DNA of 64,000 nucleotides, taken from assembly GCF_008801925.2 (NCBI RefSeq), contig NZ_CP062804.1, positions 1,178,001 through 1,242,000 on the forward strand, in the 5' to 3' direction. Made by a program: the position numbers and the translations under genes. The DNA is from Cupriavidus basilensis. Lineage in GTDB: Bacteria; Pseudomonadota; Gammaproteobacteria; Burkholderiales; Burkholderiaceae. Below the pieces are notes generated by a model that searched no databases, was not told the DNA's origin, and saw nothing but the letters and a program-made list of their open reading frames with translations. This document shows, one piece after another, positions 26,648-35,579 of this stretch; the first letter of the stretch is position 1, and each line of letters begins with the position of its first letter.

Positions 26648-28762
26648 ATGGCAGGCAACACGGGCGGTGGGCGAAGCAGGAATCCGGTTTCCGCAGAGGC
26701 TTCGCACCGCCTGTGCTGCCTGGCGGCGGCGATGCTTGCCGCCGCGCCCGGCGCGGCGTTGGCCGAAGAAACGCTGCCGGACGTGGTGGTGAGCGTCAGC
26801 CGCGCCGAGCAAAAGCGTTTTGACGCGCCGGCCGCGATCGACAGCGTTCCCGTCGATTCGCTGAGCACGCCCAGCCCCTTGGTCAACCTGTCCGAGCTGC
26901 TGCCGCTCGTGCCCGGCGTGACCGCGCGCGAGCGGCAGAATTACGCGCAAGACTTGCAGCTGGCGGTGCGCGGCTTTGGCAGCCGCTCCACGTTCGGTGT
27001 GCGCGGCGTGCGGCTGTTTGTGGACGGCATTCCCGCCACCATGCCGGACGGGCAGGGCCAGGCCTCCACCGCCGATCTCACCAACGCCAGCCGCATCGAG
27101 GTGTTGCGCGGCCCATTTGCCCAGCTCTACGGCAATGCGTCGGGCGGTGTCGTGCAGATCTTCACGCCCGATCCGCCCAAGGCGCCGATGGCGCGCGCCA
27201 CCAGCGGATTCGGCTCCGACGGGCAATGGATGGCCGGCGTGACGGTGGGCGGCGGCAACGACAAGATTGGCGGCGTGCTGGATGCATGGACATTCGAGAC
27301 CGACGGCTACCGTGATCACAGTGCGGCCCGGCGCCGCCAGCTCAACGCCAAGGTGGTGGCAGAGCCAGTCACCGGCACCCGCGTCACGCTGTTGTTCAAC
27401 GCCTTCGACCAGCCCCAGGCGCAGGACCCGCTCGGCCTCACGCGTGCCCAGGCCGACGCCAACCCGCGCCAGGCCGTGCCGCTGGCCACGCAGTTCAATA
27501 CCGGCAAGACCGTGCGGCAGAACCAGGGCGGCGTGCTGGTCGAGCAACGGCTAAGCCAGCAGGACAACCTTGAATTCCGCCTCTATGGCGGCACCCGCGA
27601 GCTCACCCAGTACCTGGGCTTCAGCGGCATCGCGCCCTCGTCGGCGGGTGGCATCGTGGATATCGACAGATCCTACGGCGGCGGTGCGATGTCATGGCAC
27701 CACAACACCACGGTAGCCGGATTGCCTTTGCTATGGAGCGCCGGCTTGGACGCCGACGGCATGCGCGATGCGCGCACCGGCTATGTGAACCAGAACGGCA
27801 CGCAGGGCGCGCTGCGCCGCGACGAAACCGACAAGGCCGGCAGCCTGGGCGCCTTCGCCCAGTTCGACTGGACCTGGAATCCCTCCTGGCGGCTGGTCGG
27901 CGGCGTGCGCGCCAGCCAGGTCAAGCTGCGCATCGACGATCACTACATCACCGCCGCCAGCCCCGACGACAGCGGCACCGCCACCTACAACAACGTCAGC
28001 CCGGTGCTCGGCGTGGTCTGGCAGGCGGTGGAGTCGCTCAATGTCTACGCCAACCTTGGCCGCGGCTTCGAAACCCCGACGCTGACCGAAGTCGCCTACG
28101 GCCCCGGCGGCATCGGCACCAACCTCGGGCTGCAGCCCTCCACCAGCCGCCAGGGCGAGATCGGCGTCAAATGGCAAGGCAAAGGGCAACGGCTGGAAGC
28201 CGCGGTGTTCGACGCCGGCAGCCACAACGAGATCGTGCCGCTGTCCAACGACAACGGTCGCTCCGTCTACCAGAACGTCAACGGCGTGCACCGGCGCGGT
28301 CTGGAGCTGGGATGGCGCGGCACCTACGGCCCCGGCGAGCGCTACGGCACCGGCCTGGCCTACACCTGGCTCGACGCCTACTTTGGCGATGCTTTTCGCA
28401 ATGCGCAGGGCGCAACGGTAGCCTCTGGCAACCGCCTGCCCGGCACCGCTCGCCACAGCCTGTTCGCCGAGGCCACCTACAAGCCCGTGGCCGACCTCAC
28501 GCTGGGTGTGGAGATGCGCGTGGAAGGGCGCGTGTTCGCCGACGACCTCAACACGCAATATGCGCCGGGCTACGCCACCTTCAACCTGCGCGCCGGCTAC
28601 AACTTCCGCGTGGGACGCATGCGCTGGTATGCCTATGGCCGTATCGACAATATTGCCGACCGGCACTACATCGGGTCGGTGATCGTGAACGAGAGCAATG
28701 GCCGGTATTTCGAGCCGGCGCCGGGGCGGCGGTTTTTTGTGGGGCTGCGGGCGGAGATCTGA
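26648..28762 (+). CDS. pqqU: TonB-dependent PQQ receptor (PqqU/YncD-like)
   Basis: A 704-residue outer-membrane receptor with signal peptide (cleavage near AALAEE), plug domain and beta-barrel ending AEI. Many stretches agree with my recollection of E. coli YncD/PqqU: RQNYAQDLQLAVRGFGSRST, VDGIPATMPDGQGQ, EVLRGPFAQLYGNASGGV, HGYRDHSA-like DGYRDHSA, and near the end GSVIVNESNGRYFEPAPGR. PqqU imports PQQ with TonB energy. The gene starts 61 bp after the PQQ-dependent dehydrogenase, which independently supports the call. The gene symbol rests on recalled similarity, not a search. Confidence 0.85.
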   Translation: MAGNTGGGRSRNPVSAEASHRLCCLAAAMLAAAPGAALAEETLPDVVVSVSRAEQKRFDAPAAIDSVPVDSLSTPSPLVNLSELLPLVPGVTARERQNYAQDLQLAVRGFGSRSTFGVRGVRLFVDGIPATMPDGQGQASTADLTNASRIEVLRGPFAQLYGNASGGVVQIFTPDPPKAPMARATSGFGSDGQWMAGVTVGGGNDKIGGVLDAWTFETDGYRDHSAARRRQLNAKVVAEPVTGTRVTLLFNAFDQPQAQDPLGLTRAQADANPRQAVPLATQFNTGKTVRQNQGGVLVEQRLSQQDNLEFRLYGGTRELTQYLGFSGIAPSSAGGIVDIDRSYGGGAMSWHHNTTVAGLPLLWSAGLDADGMRDARTGYVNQNGTQGALRRDETDKAGSLGAFAQFDWTWNPSWRLVGGVRASQVKLRIDDHYITAASPDDSGTATYNNVSPVLGVVWQAVESLNVYANLGRGFETPTLTEVAYGPGGIGTNLGLQPSTSRQGEIGVKWQGKGQRLEAAVFDAGSHNEIVPLSNDNGRSVYQNVNGVHRRGLELGWRGTYGPGERYGTGLAYTWLDAYFGDAFRNAQGATVASGNRLPGTARHSLFAEATYKPVADLTLGVEMRVEGRVFADDLNTQYAPGYATFNLRAGYNFRVGRMRWYAYGRIDNIADRHYIGSVIVNESNGRYFEPAPGRRFFVGLRAEI

Positions 28763-28873
28763 AGGCGGGCGGCATGCATGCCATGCTGTCCGGATGTCGT
28801 CGGCACCGGGCCCGTGGTCGCTGGTCTACACTATCCCGACAGCCGCCACAGCGCCGCACTACGCCCACATTCC

Positions 28874-30310
28874 ATGCAAGACACCACTCCGCTCGCCACC
28901 GACGACCGCACCCGCAGGATCATGCTGTGGGTGGTCGCCATCGGTTTCTTCATGCAGACGCTGGATTCCACGATCGTCAACACGGCATTGCCTTCGATGG
29001 CCAGGAGCCTGGGGGAGAGCCCGCTGCGGATGCAGTCGGTGATCATTGCCTACTCGCTGACCATGGCGGTGATCATTCCGGCGTCGGGCTGGCTGGCGGA
29101 CCGTTTTGGTACCCGCACCATCTTCCAGACGGCCATCGTGCTGTTTGTCGCTGGCTCGCTGGCTTGCGCCTATTCCAATAGCCTGACCTGGCTGGTGGTC
29201 TCGCGGGTGGTGCAGGGAGTGGGTGGCGCGATGTTGCTGCCCGTGGGGCGGCTGGCGGTGCTGCGCACGTTCCCGCGGGACCAGTACCTGCAGGCGCTCA
29301 GCTTTGTGGCGATTCCGGGCATGGTGGGACCGCTGATCGGGCCGACGCTGGGGGGCTGGCTGACCCAGACGTTTTCGTGGCACTGGATCTTCCTGATCAA
29401 TGTGCCGGTAGGGCTGCTGGGAGGTCTGGCCACCATGCGCTACATGCCCAACGCGCGCCTGCACGGGGTGGCGCCGTTCGACCTGAGCGGCTACCTGTTG
29501 CTGGCGATCTCGATGCTGACGATTTCGTTTTCGCTGGATGGCCTGGCGGAGCTTGGCTTCGAGCATGCCACCGTGCTGATGCTGCTGATTGCCAGCATGG
29601 CTTCACTCACTGCCTATGTCCTGCATGCCTCGCGGCGGCGGCGCCCGCTGTTTGCATTGCGGCTGTTTCGCATCCATACCTTCAGCGTGGGGCTGCTGGG
29701 CAACCTGTTTGCGCGCATCGGTAACGGCGCCATGCCGTTCCTGATCCCGCTGACGCTGCAGGTCAGCCTGGGTTACTCGCCGTTCCAGGCGGGCATGATG
29801 ATGCTGCCGATCACGGCGGCGGGCATGGCGTCCAAGCGGCTTGCCACGCGCCTGATCGAGCGTCATGGCTATCGCAAGGTGCTGGTCACCAATACCTTCC
29901 TCGTGGGGCTGGCGATGGCGTCGTTCGCGCTGATCTCGCCCACCCAGCCGCTGGCGCTGGTACTGGTGCAGCTGGCGCTGTTCGGGATGGTCAATTCGAT
30001 CCAGTTCACCGCCATGAACACGGTCACGCTGAAGGACCTCGGCACGGCCGGGGCTAGCGGCGGCAACAGCCTGCTGTCGATGGTGCAGATGCTGTCGATG
30101 AGCCTGGCGGTGACGTCGGCCGGCGCGTTGCTGGCGACCTTCCAGGGCACCTTTGGCCGCCACGGCGCCACCAGCGCGCTGCCGGCGTTCCATGCCACGT
30201 TTATCTGCGTGGGGCTGATTACCTCGGCCTCTGCGTGGATCTTCCTGCAATTGTCCCCGGATGTGGCCCGTCCGGCCGGCAAGGGCGTCGAGGACGCCAC
30301 GGAGATGTAG
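28874..30310 (+). CDS. MFS drug-efflux transporter (EmrB/MdtD-like, 14 helices)
   Basis: A 478-residue DHA2-type major facilitator. Features: MQTLDSTIVNTALPSMA in helix 1 (the EmrB signature), GWLADRFGTR in the loop 2-3 motif A, and RVVQGVGGAMLLPVGRLAVL in helix 5 region. It probably exports a toxic organic compound by proton exchange. Start ATG 28874 is chosen because helix 1 follows within 15 residues. It is convergent with pcaQ (8 bp apart) and separate from the upstream PQQ module by a promoter-like TACACT near 28827. Confidence 0.9.
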   Translation: MQDTTPLATDDRTRRIMLWVVAIGFFMQTLDSTIVNTALPSMARSLGESPLRMQSVIIAYSLTMAVIIPASGWLADRFGTRTIFQTAIVLFVAGSLACAYSNSLTWLVVSRVVQGVGGAMLLPVGRLAVLRTFPRDQYLQALSFVAIPGMVGPLIGPTLGGWLTQTFSWHWIFLINVPVGLLGGLATMRYMPNARLHGVAPFDLSGYLLLAISMLTISFSLDGLAELGFEHATVLMLLIASMASLTAYVLHASRRRRPLFALRLFRIHTFSVGLLGNLFARIGNGAMPFLIPLTLQVSLGYSPFQAGMMMLPITAAGMASKRLATRLIERHGYRKVLVTNTFLVGLAMASFALISPTQPLALVLVQLALFGMVNSIQFTAMNTVTLKDLGTAGASGGNSLLSMVQMLSMSLAVTSAGALLATFQGTFGRHGATSALPAFHATFICVGLITSASAWIFLQLSPDVARPAGKGVEDATEM

Positions 30311-30317
30311 CCGCCGG

Positions 30318-31268
30318 CTATGCCCTGGTTTTGCCAGCCAGCCCGTGCGAGCGCGCCGCGGCGCGCTCGCGCAGGTCTTGCACAAAGGCCTCAGCGGCGG
30401 CGCCGAGCTCGCGCCCGCCCTGGCGCAACAGCCCGACCGGTTCCTCGCTGCCTTGGCCGGAGATGGGCAGCAGCACCAGCTCGCCGCTTTCCAGCGCCTG
30501 GCGCATGGCGCAGCGCGGCGCCAGCCAGATGGCGTCGGATTTCAGGGCGACCAGCTGGCCCAGGTAAGCGTCCGAGGTTTCCAGCACCCCCGGCGGCAGC
30601 ATGAAGCCGTGCCGGGCCAGCAGGCTCTCGGCGCTGTGCCGTGGCGCCGAGCCTTGCGCGGGGACCACCAGCTGGCAAGCCATGATCTCCGCCAGGGAAG
30701 GGGGCGCGTTAGCCAGCGCGTGGCCCTTGCGCACGGCGAGCAGCAGCGGCTCCGCGTCCAGCATTTCAAACCAGAGTCCCTCCATCACCGTCGGATTGTC
30801 CATGCGGCCGATGGCGATATCGAGCACGTCGGCCTTCAGCCAGTCGATCAGCGTGCGGTTCATGCCCGTCTGCACCGCCAGACCCACGTCCGGATGCGTG
30901 CGGCGAAAGGCCAGCACGGCTTCCTGCAGCAGGTCGGGCACGACGCTGGGCAGGGCGCCGACACGGATATGCGCAAGGCCGTCGGCGTCCGCGCCGGTCA
31001 CGCTGACCGCGGCTTCGTCCAGGTCCTCCAGCACGCGCAGGGCGTGGCGCAGGAATCGCTGGCCCAGCTCGGTCAGCTCGGTGCCCGCCCGGCCGCGGGC
31101 CAGCAAACGTGCATCAAGCAGCGCTTCCAGCTCGGTCAGGGTCTTGGAGACGGCGGGTTGGCTGAGGCCCAGCTGCTCCCCGGCCTGGCCCAGGTGCTGG
31201 GTTTGTGCCACGGCCACGAAGCAATGCAGGTGGCGCAGGCGGACACGGTTGCGGAAGGTCGGTTGCAT
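30318..31268 (-). CDS. pcaQ: PcaQ, LysR-type regulator of protocatechuate genes
   Basis: A 316-residue LysR regulator: HTH in LRHLHCFVAVAQTQHLGQAG and LSQPAVSKTLTELEALLDAR, then an inducer-binding domain (VRVGALPSVVPDLLQEAV-like segment). It matches the PcaQ/GbpR subgroup and is divergent from pcaH across 95 bp, the classical arrangement for activation of the pca genes by beta-carboxy-cis,cis-muconate or a related intermediate. Confidence 0.88.
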   Translation of the reverse strand: MQPTFRNRVRLRHLHCFVAVAQTQHLGQAGEQLGLSQPAVSKTLTELEALLDARLLARGRAGTELTELGQRFLRHALRVLEDLDEAAVSVTGADADGLAHIRVGALPSVVPDLLQEAVLAFRRTHPDVGLAVQTGMNRTLIDWLKADVLDIAIGRMDNPTVMEGLWFEMLDAEPLLLAVRKGHALANAPPSLAEIMACQLVVPAQGSAPRHSAESLLARHGFMLPPGVLETSDAYLGQLVALKSDAIWLAPRCAMRQALESGELVLLPISGQGSEEPVGLLRQGGRELGAAAEAFVQDLRERAAARSHGLAGKTRA

Positions 31269-31363
31269 ATCTAAAAGTTATGCAAATAGTCAAAAAACTC
31301 AATATACATGCACCGTGACTGCAAATAAAGTAATGAAAATTCCACCCCACGGAGACACATAGC
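31269..31363. promoter_or_regulatory. pcaQ-pcaH divergent control region
   Basis: A 95-bp AT-rich spacer between the two starts, in sharp contrast to the surrounding GC-rich genes. It must hold both promoters and the PcaQ site. I do not see an exact copy of the rhizobial PcaQ box, so no operator position is assigned. A weak purine-rich site (CGGAG) precedes pcaH. Confidence 0.5.
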
Positions 31364-32089
31364 ATGGCCGACTCGCCTATCAAGCTGCCGCCAGGGCTGG
31401 CGCAATATCGCCGCCACTACTGGGACACCCAGCCGGAATACCGCTTTGACCCCTACGGTTCCACGGCGCTGCGCTCGCCCAACGAGCCGCTGGTGGCGCT
31501 GAACCAGACCCTGTCCGAGGTCACCGGCCCGCTGTTCGGCGCCGAGTTCGTGCGCAACGGCGACAGCGACCTCACCGCCGGCCACGCCGGCGAACCCATC
31601 GGTGAGCGCATCCTGGTCAGCGGCCGCGTGCTCGATGAAAACGGCCGTCCGGTGCCGAACGCGCTGATCGAGGTCTGGCAGGCCAATGCCGCCGGCCGCT
31701 ACGTGCACAAGCGGGACCAGCACGACGCGCCACTCGATCCCAATTTCACCGGCGAAGGCCGCGTGGTGACCGACGCGCAGGGCCGTTACCAGTTCAAGAC
31801 CATCAAGCCTGGCGCCTATCCCTGGCGCAACCACCACAACGCCTGGCGGCCGCAGCATATCCATTTCTCGCTGTTCGGCAACGCCTATGCCACGCGGCTG
31901 GTGACGCAGATGTATTTCCCGGGCGACCCGCTGCTCGCCTTCGATCCCATCTTCAATTGCGTGCCCGACGCCAAGGCGCGTGATCGCCTGGTGTCCACCT
32001 TCGACTGGGAAACCACGGTCCCCGAGTACGCGCTCGGCTACCGTTTCGATATCGTGCTGCGTGGCCGCGATGCCACGCCGATGGAGTAA
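31364..32089 (+). CDS. pcaH: protocatechuate 3,4-dioxygenase beta subunit
   Basis: A 241-residue catalytic subunit of intradiol dioxygenase, which opens protocatechuate to 3-carboxy-cis,cis-muconate using Fe(III). All four iron ligands are present with the spacing of the Pseudomonas enzyme: Tyr113 (GRYVHK), Tyr152 (GAYPW), His165 and His167 (QHIHFS). Three bases separate its stop from pcaG, and the two subunits assemble as alpha/beta protomers in the cytosol. Confidence 0.96.
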   Translation: MADSPIKLPPGLAQYRRHYWDTQPEYRFDPYGSTALRSPNEPLVALNQTLSEVTGPLFGAEFVRNGDSDLTAGHAGEPIGERILVSGRVLDENGRPVPNALIEVWQANAAGRYVHKRDQHDAPLDPNFTGEGRVVTDAQGRYQFKTIKPGAYPWRNHHNAWRPQHIHFSLFGNAYATRLVTQMYFPGDPLLAFDPIFNCVPDAKARDRLVSTFDWETTVPEYALGYRFDIVLRGRDATPME

Positions 32090-32092
32090 GCC

Positions 32093-32671
32093 ATGTTGTA
32101 CGCCACCGCATCCCAGACCGTTGGACCCTACCTGCATATCGGCCTGTCCGGCCTTGACCGCGCCGACCTGACCGCCGAGGCGAGTGAGCTGACGGGCGAG
32201 CGCATCGTGATCGAAGGCCGCGTGATCGACGGCAAGGGCGATCCCGTGCCCGATGGCATGGTCGAAATCTGGCAAGCCAACCCGGCTGGCCGCTACCGCC
32301 ACCCCGACGATGCGCGCGACGGCGCCGAGACGGCGCTGGTGCCCGGCTTCACCGGTTTTGGCCGGCTGCCGACCGGGCCCGACGGCAGCTTCCGCTTCGT
32401 CACCGTCAAGCCAGGCCCCGTGCCCGGCCCCGACGGCCGGCCGCAGGCACCGCATATCGTCGTCTCGCTGTTCATGCGCGGCCTGCTCAAGCACTTGTCC
32501 ACGCGCCTATACTTCCCGGACGAAGCGCAGGCCAACGCAAGCGACTGGGCGTTGTCGCAGGTGCCCGCCGCGCGCCGCCACACGCTGGTGGCGCAGCAGG
32601 CAGGCGCAGGCAGGCTGCAATGGCAGGTAGTGCTGCAAGGCCAGGACGAGACGGTCTTCTTCGACATCTGA
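32093..32671 (+). CDS. pcaG: protocatechuate 3,4-dioxygenase alpha subunit
   Basis: A 192-residue subunit with the intradiol fold (SQTVGPYLHIGLSGL, GRVIDGKGDPVPDGMVEIWQ, then PHIVVSLFMRGLLKHLSTRL in parts). As in other alpha subunits the iron ligands are not conserved; it shapes the active site with PcaH. A strong terminator lies 40 bp after its stop, before pcaB. Confidence 0.95.
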   Translation: MLYATASQTVGPYLHIGLSGLDRADLTAEASELTGERIVIEGRVIDGKGDPVPDGMVEIWQANPAGRYRHPDDARDGAETALVPGFTGFGRLPTGPDGSFRFVTVKPGPVPGPDGRPQAPHIVVSLFMRGLLKHLSTRLYFPDEAQANASDWALSQVPAARRHTLVAQQAGAGRLQWQVVLQGQDETVFFDI

Positions 32672-32711
32672 TCCCGCGCAGCCATTGCCAGCGCGCCCGC
32701 GCTGAACCAAG

Positions 32712-32752
32712 CCCCGGCGCCGGACCCATCGTGGCCCGGCGCTGGGGTTTTT
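32712..32752 (+). terminator. intrinsic terminator inside the pca cluster, between pcaG and pcaB
   Basis: A 12-bp stem (arms 32712-32723 and 32736-32747, one G-U pair) with a 12-base loop is followed by TTTTT (32748-32752). pcaB begins 25 bp further on. This is a full Rho-independent signal within what would otherwise be a simple operon. Confidence 0.85.
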
Positions 32753-32776
32753 CCATGACGATGCGAACCTGTTTCG

Positions 32777-34153
32777 ATGCCGACTTCATCCCGACTGACC
32801 GACCCGATGTTCGGTAGCGCCGCCACGCTGGCCGCTTTCTCCGATACGGCAACCGTGCAGCGCATGCTCGATTTTGAAGCCGCGCTGGCGCACGCCGAAG
32901 CCAGCTGCGGGGTCATCCCCGCCCACGCCGCCGAGGCGATCGCTGCCACCTGCCGCGCCGGCGAGATCGACTTCGACGCGCTGGCCGCTGCCGCCGTGGC
33001 AGGCGGCAACCTTGCCATTCCTCTGGTCAAGCAACTCACCGCCCGCGTGGCCGCGCGCGACGCGCAAGCCGCGCGCTACGTGCACTGGGGCGCCACCAGC
33101 CAGGACGCGATCGACACCGGCATGGTGCTGCAATTGCGTGAAGCCTTGCAGGCGGTCGACGCCGATCTCAAGGCCCTTGGCCATGCCTGCGCGGCGCTCG
33201 CCGCGCAGCACCGCGACACGCCGATGGTGGCGCGCACCTGGCTGCAGCACGCGCTGCCCACCACCTTTGGCCTCAAGGCCGCCGGCTGGCTCGATGCCCT
33301 GCGCCGCGACCTGCGCCGCCTGGACGCCGCGCGCACGCAGGCCGCCACGCTGCAGTTCGGCGGCGCCGCCGGCACGCTGGCCAGCCTGGGCGCCGCGGCG
33401 CCGGCAGTGGCAACGGCACTTGGCCGTGCGCTCTCACTGGCGGTGGCGCCTACGCCCTGGCATGCCTACCGGGACCGCATGGTCGAGGTGGCCACCACGC
33501 TCGGCATGCTCACCGGCACGCTGGGCAAGATCGCCCGCGACGTGTCGCTGATGATGCAAACGGAAGTCGCCGAGGTCGCGGAGCCCACCGGCCCCGGGCG
33601 CGGCGGCTCCAGCACCATGCCGCACAAGCGCAACCCGGTCGGCTGCGCCGCCGTGCTCACCGTTGCCGTGCGCGTGCCGCCGCTGGTGGCGACCATGCTG
33701 GCCGGCATGGTGCAGGAACATGAGCGCGCGCTGGGCGGCTGGCAGGCGGAATGGGACACCTTGCCGCAAATCGTCACGCTGGCGGCAGGGGCATTGCGGC
33801 AGATGCTGGAAGTGGTGGGAGGATTGCAGGTGGATGCCGCGCGCATGCGCGCCAACCTGGGTGTGACACACGGGCTGATCCTGGCGGAAGCCGCCATGCT
33901 GGAGCTCGGCGGCAAGATTGGCCGGCTGCCTGCGCATCACCTGGTGGAAGGCGCCTGCCGGCGGGCCGTGGCCGAAGGCACGACATTGCGCGAAGCCCTG
34001 GGCGCGACCCTGGCCGAGGACCCAGCGCATGCGGGGTTGATGGATGCGGCGGCGCTGGACCGGGTTTGCGATCCGGCGAATTACGCCGGGCAGGCGGCCG
34101 GATTCGTCGATGCGGTCCTGGCGACCTGGCGGCAGGAAGCTGGCCAGCATTGA
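32777..34153 (+). CDS. pcaB: 3-carboxy-cis,cis-muconate cycloisomerase
   Basis: A 458-residue member of the fumarase/aspartase superfamily that lactonises carboxymuconate to 4-carboxymuconolactone. The N terminus SSRLTDPMFGS is typical of PcaB; the superfamily signature appears as GGSSTMPHKRNP; HWGATSQDAIDTG carries conserved active-site residues. It follows the terminator after pcaG and precedes pcaDC by 77 bp. Confidence 0.94.
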   Translation: MPTSSRLTDPMFGSAATLAAFSDTATVQRMLDFEAALAHAEASCGVIPAHAAEAIAATCRAGEIDFDALAAAAVAGGNLAIPLVKQLTARVAARDAQAARYVHWGATSQDAIDTGMVLQLREALQAVDADLKALGHACAALAAQHRDTPMVARTWLQHALPTTFGLKAAGWLDALRRDLRRLDAARTQAATLQFGGAAGTLASLGAAAPAVATALGRALSLAVAPTPWHAYRDRMVEVATTLGMLTGTLGKIARDVSLMMQTEVAEVAEPTGPGRGGSSTMPHKRNPVGCAAVLTVAVRVPPLVATMLAGMVQEHERALGGWQAEWDTLPQIVTLAAGALRQMLEVVGGLQVDAARMRANLGVTHGLILAEAAMLELGGKIGRLPAHHLVEGACRRAVAEGTTLREALGATLAEDPAHAGLMDAAALDRVCDPANYAGQAAGFVDAVLATWRQEAGQH

Positions 34154-34230
34154 GCGCCCCGGGAACCCGGCCACAAGCGCTTGAAGAACACACGTAACTG
34201 AACCTCGAACCCGATTCTCTGGAGACCACC

Positions 34231-35433
34231 TTGCCTTTCATCACCCACGCCGGCAACCGCCTCTTCTACACACTGGAAGGCCCGGCATCCGCGCCCGTCC
34301 TCATCTTCTCCAACTCGCTGGGCACTGACCACACCATGTGGGCGCCGCAGGCCGAAGCGCTGGGCCAGCACTTCCGCATCCTGCGCTACGACACCCGCGG
34401 CCATGGCCAGTCCGCATTGCCCCCGGGCCCGAGCAGCGTGGCGGAACTGGGCAGCGACGTCATCGCCCTGATGGATGCCTTGCAGATCCAGAAGGCCGCC
34501 TTCTGCGGCTTGTCGATGGGCGGCCTCACCGGCATGTGGCTGGGCGTGAACGCACCGCAGCGCTTTACCCGCATCGTGCTGGCCAACACCGCGCCCAAGA
34601 TCGGCACGCCCGAGGCGTGGAACACGCGCATCGAAGGCGTGCTGCGCGACGGCATGGCGCCGCTGGTGGATGGCTCGTTGCAGCGCTGGTTCACGCCTGC
34701 CTTCGTCAGCGCCGCCGGCAATCAACTGGACGACCTGCGCCAGGTGCTGACCGGCCTCGATGCCCGGGGCTATGCCGCCAACTGCGCCGCGGTGCGCGAC
34801 GCCGACCTGCGCGAAGCGGTCAGGACGATTCCCGTGCCGGTGCTGGTGATTGCCGGCAGCGCGGACCCGTCCACGACCGCGGCGGAAGGGCGCGCCCTGG
34901 CCGACGCCATTCCGGGCGCGCGCTATCTCGAGCTGGAAGCGGCCCACTTGTCCAACCGCGAACAGCCCGCGCGCTTCACCGAGGCATTGCTGGACTTCCT
35001 GGGCGGCGATGCGCAACAACCCGCCAGCCGCCCCGCCAACGATGGCGAGCGCTACCAGGCCGGCCTGGCCGTGCGCCGCGCGGTGCTGGGCAGCGCCCAC
35101 GTGGATCGCTCGCTGGCCAAGCTCAACCCGCTGACCGAAGAGTTCCAGAACCTGATCACGCGCTATGCATGGGGCGAGATCTGGACGCGCGAAGGCTTGC
35201 CGCGCCATTCGCGTAGCTTGATCACCATCGCCATGATGGTGGCGCTTAACCGCAGCGAAGAGCTCAAGCTGCATCTGCGCGCCGCGGCGAACAACAAGGT
35301 TAGCCGCGACGAGGTCAAGGAGGTGCTCTTGCAGACCGCTATTTATTGTGGCGTGCCGGCGGCTAATTCGGCTTTTCATATGGCGGAGGAGGTGTTTGCA
35401 GAGGAGGATTTGAAGGGGGTGAAGGGGTTGTAA
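34231..35433 (+). CDS. pcaDC: PcaD-PcaC fusion: 3-oxoadipate enol-lactonase / 4-carboxymuconolactone decarboxylase
   Basis: A 400-residue bifunctional protein. Residues 1-~260 are an alpha/beta-hydrolase (nucleophile Ser95 in GLSMGG) that hydrolyses 3-oxoadipate enol-lactone; residues ~270-400 are a CMD-type decarboxylase (LNPLTEEFQNLITRYAWGEI, ELKLHLRAAANNKVS, CGVPAANSAFHM). The two steps are consecutive in the protocatechuate branch, with the decarboxylase acting first. The start is TTG at 34231, supported by CTGGAG seven bases upstream and by the PcaD N terminus. The order D-C matches the PcaL-type fusions. Confidence 0.94.
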   Translation: MPFITHAGNRLFYTLEGPASAPVLIFSNSLGTDHTMWAPQAEALGQHFRILRYDTRGHGQSALPPGPSSVAELGSDVIALMDALQIQKAAFCGLSMGGLTGMWLGVNAPQRFTRIVLANTAPKIGTPEAWNTRIEGVLRDGMAPLVDGSLQRWFTPAFVSAAGNQLDDLRQVLTGLDARGYAANCAAVRDADLREAVRTIPVPVLVIAGSADPSTTAAEGRALADAIPGARYLELEAAHLSNREQPARFTEALLDFLGGDAQQPASRPANDGERYQAGLAVRRAVLGSAHVDRSLAKLNPLTEEFQNLITRYAWGEIWTREGLPRHSRSLITIAMMVALNRSEELKLHLRAAANNKVSRDEVKEVLLQTAIYCGVPAANSAFHMAEEVFAEEDLKGVKGL

Positions 35434-35435
35434 GC

Positions 35436-35579
35436 GGCGGTGGCATCTTGTACCCAAGGTGCCATACGATATTGCTCTGCTGGGTTGGTCGCTGTTTCTT
35501 TGAACGGCGTTGGTTTTTGCACCCAAGAGCCATACGACATCCCCCTGCGGGGGCTGCCGGTCACTCTTCTTTGCGTCGG
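35436..35579. repeat. two degenerate ~68-bp direct repeats next to the IS
   Basis: Two imperfect copies, cores TTGTACCCAAGGTGCCATAC (35448-) and TTGCACCCAAGAGCCATACG (35517-), starts 69 bp apart, each continuing through CTGC..GG..GGTC to TTTCTTTG or TTCTTTG. This resembles dispersed intergenic repeats of betaproteobacteria. The second copy is cut by the left end of the IS. Confidence 0.65.
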
